Of a stretch of 64,000 nt of DNA, positions 31,001-39,719 are shown in pieces (positions within the stretch are counted from its first letter, which is position 1; each line of letters begins with the position of its first letter). The position numbers and the translations under genes were made by a program. The stretch lies in NCBI GenBank assembly GCA_040360365.1, contig CP136412.1; one strand, 5' to 3'. Below the pieces are notes generated by a model. It was not told the origin of the DNA, did not search any database, and saw nothing but the letters and a program-made list of their open reading frames with translations. Source of the stretch: Arcanobacterium_A hippocoleae_A. Lineage in GTDB: Bacteria > Actinomycetota > Actinomycetes > Actinomycetales > Actinomycetaceae.

Positions 31001-32478
31001 TGGTGAGTGAAATTCGCTTGGAAGTCACTAGCTCACGCGGTCCGGTACAGATGGCTCGAATCGAGGTCTATCATTCTGAGTCGGAAATTCAAGATGGTCC
31101 GCGTGCATACTTTATTGATCCGAGCGCTGTGAAAGCCGGCGACGGAAAAACTGCTGACACTCCGATGAATTCTATTGAAGCATTGCATGATATTTCCCTT
31201 GTTCCTGGTTCCGTGATTCTTGTGAAGAACGGGACGGCACTCACTGGAGATTTTGCAGTTTTCGGATACGGCACGGCTGATCAGCCAATAACTGTTACCA
31301 CTTACGGCGACGGAGCTGCGCCTGCCGTCGCTCTCAACGGGATAAAAGCAACTACGCTTGAAGCGCTGCTTACCGAGCTTGCGAAAGATCAGGCCGGCTG
31401 GAAATTTGCTGCTGCTATTGAGCAGCTCCCGGCGCTGCGGAATTATATCCCGCAAGAAGACTTACAGCCGGCGGCAAGCTCGCAGAATGCGGACGCTGTT
31501 GCCGAAAGTGCTTTTGACGGCAAGTCGGATACGATATGGCATAATCAGTGGGAGCCAAGTGCTGCAGCTGGTCCGCATTCCCTCACCATTGATTTGGGTA
31601 AGCGGTATGAAGATATTTCTTATGTGGATTACCTTGGGCGTGTCACCGCAAATCGCAATGGTACGGCGAAGAATTATCGGATTTATACGGGTGATTCGGC
31701 TGAGAACCTCACGCTTGCGCAGGAGGGAGTGCTGGAAGATAAACCATATACGCACCGCATTGCGCTTGGCGCTCCAGCAGCCGGCAGGTTCGTAAAGTTC
31801 GAAATCGTCTCGTCTTACGGCGATAATGTGAGCGGATCGGCTGCCGAAATCAATGTTGAAACAGCTGCGATAATACCGGAAGTGCCGGGCGCCTCGGTTC
31901 ATCCGGAAGAAAAGACGTACACCGTGACGGTAAAGTCTGCCAATCCGAATCAAGGCACAGCAGCGATATCTGCTGCCGGCCCGTTCAAATCTGGTGATAA
32001 AGTGAAGCTCACGGCAGCTCCAAATGCTGGTTTTGAGTTCGTGAACTGGGTGAACGCTGACGGGAAGGAAGTTTCGAAAGACGCTGTTCTTGTTGTAACC
32101 GTCGGTGAGGCTAATGCAGCATATACGGCAAACTTTCAGGCGGGGAGTCACAAGCCGGCAGAGCCAGTAGATCCGGTTGCGCCAGTAGAGCCAGCAGATC
32201 CAGTAGATCCGGTTGAACCTAAGCCTGGAGATCCGGTTCAGCCGGCAGATCCAAGCAGCCCATCTCAGCCGAATCAACCCGGCGGTACTGGCGAAACTGA
32301 CGCTGAATCGGGCAAAGAGCCGGTATCTGATTTTGGCAGTGATTCAGACACGAATAGCGGTGAAATCCTAGCAAAGACGGGAGCTGGCATCGCCGGTGCT
32401 CTCGGCATTGCAGCATTATTCGGTGTGATGGGAATTTCGCTCATAACTCGCCGTCGTAATCGCGAAACAAGTTTATAA
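28073..32478 (+). CDS. Cell-wall-anchored alpha-L-fucosidase (GH29), multidomain (one apparent frameshift)
   Basis: About 1,468 residues. Signal peptide, two LamG-like lectin domains (each starting LNVDFGG or LHIDFRG), a GH29 catalytic domain (residues roughly 500-880) with VKHHDGFELF and the nucleophile Asp698 in DEVWFDGAQG, an F5/8-type module, a segment starting YFIDPSA, a second F5/8-type module, an InlB-B-like repeat (FEFVNW), a Pro/Asp linker, LAKTGAG, a helix and RRRNRETSL. The catalytic part resembles the alpha-1,3/1,4-fucosidase branch (AfcB-like), so Lewis-type fucose is a likely substrate; that is inference. The frame breaks at AAAAGG (28389-28394). One added base gives VEKGFISELEYL. 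Confidence 0.92.
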
Positions 32479-32501
32479 CTGAATCATCAATACTTGACAT
32501 T

Positions 32502-32544
32502 TGGCGGCGGAGATTGGCTAAGATTTTAGCCGGTTCCGCCGCCA
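32502..32544 (+). terminator. Stem-loop after the fucosidase gene
   Basis: TGGCGGCGGA (32502-32511) pairs with TCCGCCGCCA (32535-32544), and an inner GGCT/AGCC extends it. Only a short T-run follows. It begins 23 bp past the stop. Confidence 0.5.
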
Positions 32545-33045
32545 GTTTCAGCTATGCCGAATCTTAATATCATGCCGAATCCTGATATCAGAATTCGGAT
32601 TTTAGATAATTTTTTTGGATTTTGTGCGGGGGCGGCAGGAAGCGGATAATTTTCCGGAACCCCGCAGCCATTCCGCCGCTCGCAGCTCGCTGCCGTTACA
32701 TATGAAAACAGCAATTTTTATTCAGCAAGCAGTAAATAATTGGCAAACGTGTCACCTTTTGACCGCAAATTAAAGTTAACGCTCCAAATTTAAGCCAATA
32801 AATGAGAGACTAAACCAGTAAAGTAAATTGACGCACCTTTACCGGCTGCTGATGTGCAGCGGATAACAACTGTGGTTCTCGGCGCTCACTTTCTTAGATA
32901 CTCGCGGTCTTAAATAATCAGAGCGGAACACAAAGCGTATCCGGCGCAGCATTAAACAGCTGAAAGTGCGCAGACCTGCCGATAAAATCTGTGCCGCTTT
33001 TTGAACCTAATATCGGAGAAAACTAAAGTACTATCGGAGAAACTT
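32545..33045. other. Leader region upstream of the OPT transporter
   Basis: About 500 bp with no gene. ATGCCGAATCYTRATATCA is duplicated in tandem with a 20-bp period (32554-32592). TATCGGAGAAA occurs twice (33011 and 33032), the second copy serving as the OPT ribosome site. The region is AT-rich with T-runs. Confidence 0.5.
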
Positions 33046-35081
33046 ATGTCTTCACATGCAACCATAAACGCAAAGAAGAGATCGGGAGCGATTAAGGAAC
33101 TTACAATCCGCGGAATTATCCTCGGCGGCTTAATCACTCTTGTATTTACTGCAGCTAATGTGTACCTTGGTCTGAAAGTTGGTTTAACTTTTGCGACCTC
33201 AATTCCGGCAGCCGTAATCTCAATGGCGATTCTGCGCAAATTCAGCGACCATACCGTAGTTGAAAACAATATCGTGCAAACCATCGCATCTGCAGCCGGC
33301 ACTCTCTCGGCAATCATTTTCGTACTTCCGGGTTTGATTATGATTGGCTATTGGACCGGATTCAACTATTGGGAAACCGCATTAGTCTGTGCAATCGGCG
33401 GTATTCTCGGCGTTACCTATTCGATTCCGCTCCGCCGGGCACTAGTTACCGGATCTGATTTGCCGTATCCCGAAGGCGTGGCTGCAGCTGAAGTGCTGAA
33501 AGTTGGAGACACTCACGGTTCAGCTGAAAATAACAAACGCGGATTGAAAGTAATTATTGGCGGCGCAATCGTTTCTGCTGGTTACCAGCTGCTCGTTTCG
33601 CTCAAAATCACAGCCGGGTCGCTCACTAAATACCTGAAAGTTGGGTCAGGCGGAACTATGGCGGCGACCAGCCTTTCACTTGCGTTAATCGGTGTCGGGC
33701 ACCTTGTGGGTATCGCCGTCGGCATTGCAATGATAGTTGGCGTGATTATCTCGTTCGGTTTCCTGCTCCCAATTTTCAGCCAGGGAGGTGCTGGTCTTGG
33801 AGCGGATATTGCCGCTGATTTACCGACACTTGTCGACACAGTTTTTGCAAATAATGTGCGCTTCGTCGGAGCGGGCGCGATGGCAGTTGCGGCAGTGTGG
33901 ACGCTGCTAAAAATCATCGTCCCGATTATTAAGGGGATTAAAGATTCAATTGCTTCTGCGCAAAAACGCAATGCCGGTGTAGAACTGCCGATAACTGAAC
34001 GTGATATTCCATTCTCGATAGTTGCCGGTGTTACTCTTGCTTCAATGATTCCGGTAGGAATTCTGCTGTGGCTATTTGTAAAAGACACACCAATCTCGCA
34101 TCATACAGGGACTTTAATCGCCCTCTCGATTATTTTCGTACTGCTTATCGGCCTAATCGTGGCCTCAATTTGCGGATACATGGCAGGCTTAATCGGTGCA
34201 TCAAACAGCCCGATTTCTGGTGTGGGCGTAATCGTGGTGCTTGCTGCGGCACTGCTGGTAAAAGTAGTAACAGGAAACGAAGCCGAAACTAATGCCGACG
34301 CATTGATTGCCTACACGCTTTTCACTGCAGCCGTCGTCTTCGGTATCGCAACTATTTCCAACGATAATCTGCAAGATTTGAAAACAGGGCAGCTCGTCGG
34401 GGCAACCCCGTGGAAACAGCAGGTTGCGCTGATTATTGGTGTGATTTTTGGTTCGTTAATTATTCCGCCGGTATTGCACTTGATGCACACCGCATTCGGT
34501 TTTGCCGGTGCGCCCGGAGCTGGCGAAAACGCGCTTGCGGCGCCGCAGGCTGGCTGCTTTCTTCGATTGCAAAAGGAGTGCTTTCGAATGATTTACGTTG
34601 GGATCTTGTTGGAATCGGTGCGTTAATTGGTTTGGTTATCTGTGTTGTAAACGAAGTCTTAATCGCTGTTACAAAACACTCGCAACGAAAGATGAGTCTC
34701 CCGCCGCTTGCCGTCGGCATGGGAATGTACTTACCGATTTCACTTACGCTATTGATTTCTGTAGGCGCATTCATTGGGCTTGCTTACGATAAATGGGCGA
34801 TGCGGAAAAAGAACGCGGAAGCAAAGAAGCGTCTTGGTATTTTGCTTGCAACCGGTCTGATTGTGGGCGAGTCCCTCTACGGGGTGTTAAATGCCGGAAT
34901 TATCGCTGGTACTGGTAAGGAATCACCGCTTGCAATCATGCCGGAAGCTTTTGCTGGTTGGGATCAGCTCGCGGGAACACTTGTATTTATCGTGCTGGTG
35001 GTACTTAGCTATAAGTGGGTGCAGCAGCTTTCCCAGAATGCTAACGCTGCTGATACCGCTGCTCATGCGGAAACGGAATAA
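33046..35081 (+). CDS. OPT-family oligopeptide transporter (one apparent frameshift)
   Basis: About 678 residues with some 15 membrane helices, of the bacterial OPT family that imports peptides or related metal chelates by proton coupling. Family motifs: AANVYLGLKVGLTFATSIPA near the N-terminus (as two adjoining parts), SDLPYPEGVAAAEVLK, LIGASNSPISGVG, and SNDNLQDLKTGQLVGATPWKQQ in pieces. ATG 33046 has CGGAGA 5-6 nt upstream. The frame breaks at GGCTGC (about 34554), and one added C gives APQAGLLSSIAKGVLSNDL. It lies downstream of the surface protease and glycosidases, consistent with uptake of released peptides. Confidence 0.92.
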
Positions 35082-35194
35082 TATCGCGGCTGGTTTGCAG
35101 ATAGGCATGAAGCATAAGCAGCAGATATTCGCCGTCGGGTGCAGTTCTGCAGCTTGGATAACTCGCCCGCACTGCACATTTAATAGCGAGACCA

Positions 35195-35570
35195 GTTTCC
35201 CTTTACGTAGCTGGCGGCAAAAGGAGAAAACTTTACGTAACTGGTGGCAGGAACTTAGTCTTGTTACGTAAGTGGCGGCAAGAACTCGGGCTGCGATTAT
35301 TGCTGTCAGAAGTGCTTGTGTTTGTGCTGGTCGTAGGGTCGTGATAACGACGGCTTTCTCGTCGTTAATCAAAATTGCTTATTTTGCCGCCAGTTACGTT
35401 TAATAATGCAGATTTTGCCACCACTTGCGTTAGTTTGGTCCAGTTTGGCTGGTTCCAAGCGGTGTTTTTGCATAGCGGTCAGGCTTGATCTATGCAAAAA
35501 CACCGCTTTCCATCCGAATAAACACCGGCTTTTTATTTCACTAAGCCAAACAAAAAATACGAAAAGTCTT
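35195..35570 (+). repeat. Composite intergenic repeat, locus iv
   Basis: Three inverted motifs (GGC ends at 35218, 35248, 35279), a central module, two forward motifs (35386, 35417), then hairpin copy 3 and the shared end CTAAGCCAAACAAAAA. The facing copies are 107 nt apart. It begins just after the OPT gene. Confidence 0.85.
35451..35515 (+). repeat. 19-bp-stem hairpin element, copy 3
   Basis: Arms 35457-35475 and 35490-35508 pair perfectly over 19 bp around a 14-nt loop. This is the only fully Watson-Crick copy of the three. Confidence 0.85.
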
Positions 35571-35891
35571 TTAAATCTAGCTGTCTAAATCTGTGCCGGT
35601 ATGCGGTCGGGATTGAGCTGGAAATATGAATATTTCTATATGGATATTTAGATTTCGCACTATGCGCGGATATCGAGAAAACGGCTCACACAAAGGGAAA
35701 CCTCAGCAGCGGACGATTGTGTACTATCTGGCTTCATTGTATTTCATAATCTTGCATAAACTGCCGCTTCGGTGCGGGACGGTTAATCGTAGTGCGGCAG
35801 GGAAAACCGGAAACAAAATCAATAACTATTGTTCAACCAAAAACTCAACTCGAAACGAGTTTTCATCCAGAAAAGCCCGCCATACCAACGA

Positions 35892-35971
35892 AAACACGAA
35901 AACATCAATGACTTTTGTCCGCTAGCCCTCTTAACGGCTTAGCCCTTGCGGGTTCGATTCCTGCTGTGTTT
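35892..35971 (+). other. tRNA-like remnant
   Basis: A T-arm, GCGGG-TTCGATT-CCTGC (35948-35964), is directly followed by TGTGTTT, which pairs with AAACACG at 35892-35898 over 7 bp (one G-T), giving an 80-nt tRNA-like outline. CTCTTAA (35929-35935) could be a Lys(CTT) anticodon loop if a base is missing from its 5' stem, but no normal D-arm is visible. A terminator follows immediately. It may be a decayed tRNA or an attachment-site scar. Confidence 0.25.
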
Positions 35972-35973
35972 AT

Positions 35974-36009
35974 AAAAACTCCCAAAGCGGGAGAGCTTCG
36001 GGAGTTTTT
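35974..36009. terminator. Bidirectional terminator next to tRNA-Ser
   Basis: AAAAACTCCC (35974-35983) pairs with GGGAGTTTTT (36000-36009). T-runs at both ends allow termination in either direction. It lies 2 bp past the tRNA-Ser 3' end. Confidence 0.8.
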
Positions 36010-36011
36010 CG

Positions 36012-36095
36012 CGGAGATAGGGGGATTCGAACCCCGAGGGCTTGCACCCAACACGCTTTCCAAGCGTGCGCCATAGGCCACTAGGCGATATCTCC
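36012..36095 (-). tRNA. tRNA-Ser (anticodon GGA)
   Basis: Class II tRNA. Acceptor GGAGATA pairs with TATCTCC, the anticodon arm is CACGC-TTGGAAA-GCGTG, a variable arm is based on GGG/CCC, and the T-arm is GGGG-TTCGAAT-CCCC. CCA is not encoded. A bidirectional terminator follows. Confidence 0.95.
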
Positions 36096-36284
36096 TAAAT
36101 ATCTGCGTCACGATGAAACTACTCGAAAGCAGCTGCAAGCGTGAACACAGTAAAACATTCTATCGGTAAAAGTAATGAAAACGAAAGCTGATTATCTGGC
36201 TATTGAGGTGTCTTTGCTCTCACGAACCTGTAGTTTTGGAATATAGCTTTCCTAAAATCTGAATTTTCACGTAATATGGTTTAT

Positions 36285-36369
36285 GGCTCCCCGCGTGGCG
36301 TCATCTTCGGAACTCCCCAGGGCAGGAATGCAGCAAGGGTACGGAGCTCTGGCGGGTGCGTGGGGAGTC
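36285..36369 (+). ncRNA. ffs: Signal recognition particle RNA (4.5S type)
   Basis: The ends GGCTCCCC and GGGGAGTC pair. The conserved core CAGGGCAGGAATGCAGCAAGGGTA type sequence (36318-36341) has a GGAA tetraloop closed by GCA/TGC and the symmetric-loop AGCA. TCTGGCGGGTGCG is typical of the actinobacterial RNA. TAATAT at 36272-36277 could be the -10 box, and a short T-run follows at 36370-36373. It would bind Ffh for co-translational targeting of membrane proteins. Confidence 0.93.
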
Positions 36370-36373
36370 TTTT

Positions 36374-36774
36374 ATAAAATTGCTGACCGCAAAATTATTT
36401 CTCCAGCGCGGTATTTTGCATTTAATAAATTCTCGTTATCTGCGCAGATGAAGATGGCTGATTTTCCTCTTGATGCCTGCGGTTTGAACGTCGAGTATAT
36501 GCTTTGAGGGCGCGCAGTTTTTGATGCAAGGGAATTACGTATTTTGCTTTTATGTTTGTGCGGGGTGTTTTATGTGAAAAGTTTTTTAATGGTACTGCGT
36601 GGTCTTGTTCTGGTTTTGTCCCAGTTTATGTTCAATCTGCTTGAGTTTGATTGGTTAGGTGTATCCGGATTGTGTCAGGCTGGTGCGTGTTTCCCGGTTT
36701 GCTAAGCCGACGGATTTAGTCCCGCAGCTTGAACAGTCCGCCTGTCTTATGTTTTTAATAGCAGGGCTAGCTTC
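36374..36774. other. Intergenic stretch after the SRP RNA
   Basis: No supported gene. A 43-codon frame starting GTG at about 36574 encodes a hydrophobic peptide (KSFLMVLRGLVLVLSQF). It has no clear ribosome site, so I leave it uncalled. Confidence 0.45.
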
Positions 36775-37215
36775 CCGGTATGTAAGTGGTGGCAAAGGAG
36801 AAAACTTTACGTAACTGGCGGCGGGAACTTATTTTCGTCACGTAAGTGGCGGCAAGGACTCGGGCTGCGATTATTGCCGTCGGAAGCGTTTGTATTTGTG
36901 CTGGTCATAGGATTGTAGTAACGACGGCTCTCCCGTCGGGAATCAAAACCATCCATTTCGCCGCCAGTTACGTTGAAAAGTGTGGATTTTGCCATCAGTT
37001 ACGTAAGCCCGCAAGCATTTCGCCATCACTTCCGCGGACGTATAAGCATTTTGCCGCCGGTTACGTCATCTCGCAATGCTCCCGCCATCAGTTGTGTTAG
37101 CTAAAGCGGATCCCGTTGCCAGTTGCGTAAACCGATATCTGCGGCGCGAGCAAAAATGCGAAGATTCCTTAAGCTAATACCTGCAGCGCAAACAAAAAAC
37201 AAAAATACGAAAAGC
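36775..37215 (+). repeat. Composite intergenic repeat, locus v (largest array)
   Basis: Three inverted motifs (GGC ends 36793, 36822, 36853), a central module with the stem GACGG/CCGTC, then six forward motifs with GCC-equivalent positions 36960, 36991, 37022, 37053, 37084 and 37115, all exactly 31 bp apart. The 13-bp intervals between motifs differ in sequence. The tail resembles that of the other loci but lacks the hairpin. The facing copies are 107 nt apart. Confidence 0.88.
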
Positions 37216-37237
37216 CGAGTTAATACAATCATTTCAC

Positions 37238-37290
37238 CTGTAACTCAATAAATCGTCTGTAACTCAATCATTTCGTCTGTAACTCGATAA
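37238..37290 (+). repeat. Three direct repeats upstream of the GntR promoter
   Basis: CTGTAACTCRAT occurs at 37238, 37257 and 37277, with 19- and 20-bp spacing and similar flanks. It ends just before the TTGACA at 37298 and could bind an activator. Confidence 0.5.
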
Positions 37291-37317
37291 ATTTCATTTG
37301 ACATTCGCTCCCGCAAA

Positions 37318-37351
37318 CCTTTACTGTATTAGTGTAGTAATACAGTAAAGG
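37318..37351. promoter_or_regulatory. Operator of the GntR/ABC operon
   Basis: A perfect inverted repeat, CCTTTACTGTATTA, a 6-nt spacer and its complement. It starts 14 bp after a TTGACA -35 box (37298-37303), so it overlaps the expected -10 region, and it lies 48 bp before the GntR start. Autorepression by the YtrA-type regulator is the simplest reading. Confidence 0.75.
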
Positions 37352-37398
37352 TCGGTAAATCGTGTTACTCGCACAAAACAAAACTAACTAAAGGCAAG

Positions 37399-37839
37399 GT
37401 GGAAGTGGACTTTAATAAAAATGCTCCAATTTGGCGGCAGCTGCGAAATCTCTTTGCCATTTCGATTGCAAACGGGGTGTGGATGTTAGGTGCGCAAATT
37501 CCTTCAGTGCGGGAGTTAGCCGCTGAATATGGGGTGAATCCAAATACGATTCAAAAAGCGCTTTCCGAGCTTGAAGCGGAAGGATGTTTGGAAACCAGGC
37601 GCGGTTTAGGGCGGTATGTAACTGAAAATAAAGTTCTTGTAAGCAGGCTGCGTTTCGAAGTTGCAGCGGAAGCCGCAGAAAAATATGTAGAAAAAATGCA
37701 TGCCCTAGGGTTAACGGAAAAGGATGCTTGTGAGTTGATAGCCAAAGAGTGGCAAAAGAAAAATGATTTTCAACGAATGTTTTCGCAAATATTTCGGCGA
37801 AACGAAAATGAAAAAATGAAAAGGAAGGTGAGACTGTGA
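37399..37839 (+). CDS. GntR-family regulator, YtrA type
   Basis: A 146-residue repressor. The N-terminal winged helix has IPSVRELAAEYGVNPNTIQKAL split across helices 2 and 3, and LETRRGLGRYV forms the wing. The short C-terminal helical region without a ligand-binding domain is typical of the YtrA subfamily, which controls ABC exporters. It starts at GTG 37399 and overlaps the ATPase gene at its end. A perfect palindrome covers its promoter. Family members often respond to cell-envelope antibiotics; whether that holds here is unknown. Confidence 0.88.
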   Translation: MEVDFNKNAPIWRQLRNLFAISIANGVWMLGAQIPSVRELAAEYGVNPNTIQKALSELEAEGCLETRRGLGRYVTENKVLVSRLRFEVAAEAAEKYVEKMHALGLTEKDACELIAKEWQKKNDFQRMFSQIFRRNENEKMKRKVRL

Positions 37840-38648
37840 TGGGTCGGCAAATGGCGGATTTTGAAACTCTTGTCCAAATTCAAGATTTAACAAAAATATA
37901 TGGCGTGCGGCAAAAGGTAAATAAAGTTAATAAGAATAAAAAAGCCGAGCGCGGGCAGTACGGTGATGGAGATTCACTGGAAATATCAAGCAAAACAGCT
38001 CTCGACTCAGTTAATTTAAATATCGAGAGCGGCAGAATAATCGGTTTGCTTGGTGAAAATGGCTGCGGGAAAACAACTTTGCTGAAAATTCTTGCGGGAG
38101 TGCTGCAGCCAAGTGCAGGTTCAGTAAAGATTGCGGGTGCAGAAATTGGTGCACAAACCAAAGCAATTACATCTTTTTTACCGGACGCAGATTTTCTTGA
38201 TAAAGCAATTACGCCAGCAAAGGCATTTCATTTATATCAAGACTTCTTCCCTGATTTTGATATTGAAAAAGCGCGGGAGCTTCTTGCTTTTCTCGGTTTG
38301 CACGAAAATCAGCGCTATCAAACAATGTCAAAAGGAATGCGGGAAAAGCTCAAGCTCATCTTGATTATGAGCCGTGAAGCAAAACTTTATTTACTTGATG
38401 AACCAATTTCTGGTGTAGATCCGGCAGCGCGGCAGGCTTTGCTTGACACAATCTTGCGCGGCTGGAACCCAGATTCCACGTTAATCATCTCCACGCATCT
38501 AATTACTGACATTGAAGCAATCCTTGATCAGGCAATTTTGATGCGCGGCGGAAAAATCTTGATGTATCGAAATGTTGATGAACTACGTGAAGAATATGGC
38601 AGTTCCCTAGATCAATTGTTCCGAAAGGAGTACGCAAATGTTCGTTAA
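37839..38648 (+). CDS. ABC transporter ATP-binding protein
   Basis: A 269-residue ATPase from ATG 37839 (AAGGAAGG about 10 nt upstream). Walker A GENGCGKTT, signature MSKGMREKLKL, Walker B LYLLDEPISGVDP and the switch His in STHLI are all present. A basic, low-complexity insert (about residues 25-45) separates the first strand from the rest. It overlaps the GntR gene by 1 nt and the permease gene by 11 nt, so the three form a tight operon for an ABC-2-type exporter. Confidence 0.92.
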   Translation: MGRQMADFETLVQIQDLTKIYGVRQKVNKVNKNKKAERGQYGDGDSLEISSKTALDSVNLNIESGRIIGLLGENGCGKTTLLKILAGVLQPSAGSVKIAGAEIGAQTKAITSFLPDADFLDKAITPAKAFHLYQDFFPDFDIEKARELLAFLGLHENQRYQTMSKGMREKLKLILIMSREAKLYLLDEPISGVDPAARQALLDTILRGWNPDSTLIISTHLITDIEAILDQAILMRGGKILMYRNVDELREEYGSSLDQLFRKEYANVR

Positions 38649-39567
38649 AATCTTCAAACAAGAGTTCCGTGAGACGGCGAAACTTATTGGCTTCGGGTTG
38701 GGGCTGGCGATTGTGCTTGACGTGATGAGCCTATTTATGATTCTCAGTCCGTATACGGCGTTGCAGATTACGGGAAATATAATGGGGGTAATGGTCCCAT
38801 TCGCACTTCTCATTAGCATATTTTTCTACTTAGCCAATCGTTACTGGAAAACTATGTATGGCCAGCGTGCGTATTTTACCCACGCATTACCAGTGAATTC
38901 TGCTGTAATTTTGCGCGCAAAGTTTCTTTGGTTCTATCTGGTTCACCTCTTAGCTGCTGTGGTTTCGGTTATTGGTTTTACGTTTTTCTCACTGGCGAGC
39001 GTTTCGTCGTATCGCGGCCTTTCGGGTTGGATTAATTCCGCTGGCGTCGTCGTCCGCCCTGAACCGAGCATTTGGGTAAAAATGGGAGATTTGTGTGCGC
39101 TGTTTGCGCAGACTATCGCGAACCTAGATTTGATTAAAATAGCTGCAATTGCGGCGCTGATTCTTGGGTGTGAGCTATTGGCAGTAGTCTGGGTGTTAGC
39201 GTCTTCTGCTTTGGCAAATCATCGAATTTTTAGCCGTTTATCTGAGAATTGGGCGCTCGCAATTTCAATCGTGTCCACCTATCTGGTGTATCAGACTGTG
39301 ACCGTAGTGTCGATTTTCGCAATTCCACTTCACTTGGTGCTAAGAGAAACTGCTGATGGCAGATGGAGTTCGACACAGTTTGTAGCAGGAGGAATCATGG
39401 ATGTGGTTACTCGTGAGGGAAATTCAGAGGTGATTTCAAAAGCTGAGTTTAGTTCTTCCAGCTATTCTGTGATTCCGCTTGGGATGTTTCTAGTGATAGT
39501 CTTGCTTTTATTACTCGGATACTGGATTTCACATCAAATGCTTAAAAAGCAGCTAAATCTGCGCTGA
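38638..39567 (+). CDS. ABC-2-type membrane permease
   Basis: A 309-residue integral membrane protein with about six hydrophobic helices. It begins MFVKIFKQEFRETAKLIGFG, the basic amphipathic start common in ABC-2 permeases, and ends with a helix and LKKQLNLR. It partners the ATPase encoded just upstream. The substrate is unknown; lipid, peptide-antibiotic or bacteriocin efflux are family possibilities. Confidence 0.85.
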   Translation: MFVKIFKQEFRETAKLIGFGLGLAIVLDVMSLFMILSPYTALQITGNIMGVMVPFALLISIFFYLANRYWKTMYGQRAYFTHALPVNSAVILRAKFLWFYLVHLLAAVVSVIGFTFFSLASVSSYRGLSGWINSAGVVVRPEPSIWVKMGDLCALFAQTIANLDLIKIAAIAALILGCELLAVVWVLASSALANHRIFSRLSENWALAISIVSTYLVYQTVTVVSIFAIPLHLVLRETADGRWSSTQFVAGGIMDVVTREGNSEVISKAEFSSSSYSVIPLGMFLVIVLLLLLGYWISHQMLKKQLNLR

Positions 39568-39719
39568 AATATCTGCGAATTAGGCTGAATACTGCGGTTA
39601 ATTTTGCGTAGTTACAGGGTAATTGCCGTGTAGCTGTCCTGTCAGCCAAATCAGATTTTTCGCTCCGTCGCCGAAACCACGCTTCTTGCCTTTGAGCGGT
39701 GTGGCTTCGCGCGACTACA

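Noticed and set aside
35560..35971. tmRNA (ssrA) ending in the T-arm at 35948
   Set aside because: No tmRNA 5' domain or Ala-Ala-ending tag reading frame is found upstream.
36574..36705. 43-codon hydrophobic peptide frame after the SRP RNA
   Set aside because: No clear ribosome site and no family match. It could be real but cannot be supported from sequence alone.
36956..37132. CRISPR-like array (18-bp repeats with 13-bp variable intervals)
   Set aside because: Repeats are degenerate, the period is only 31 bp, intervals are too short for spacers, no cas genes are near, and the motif also occurs inverted in the same locus.
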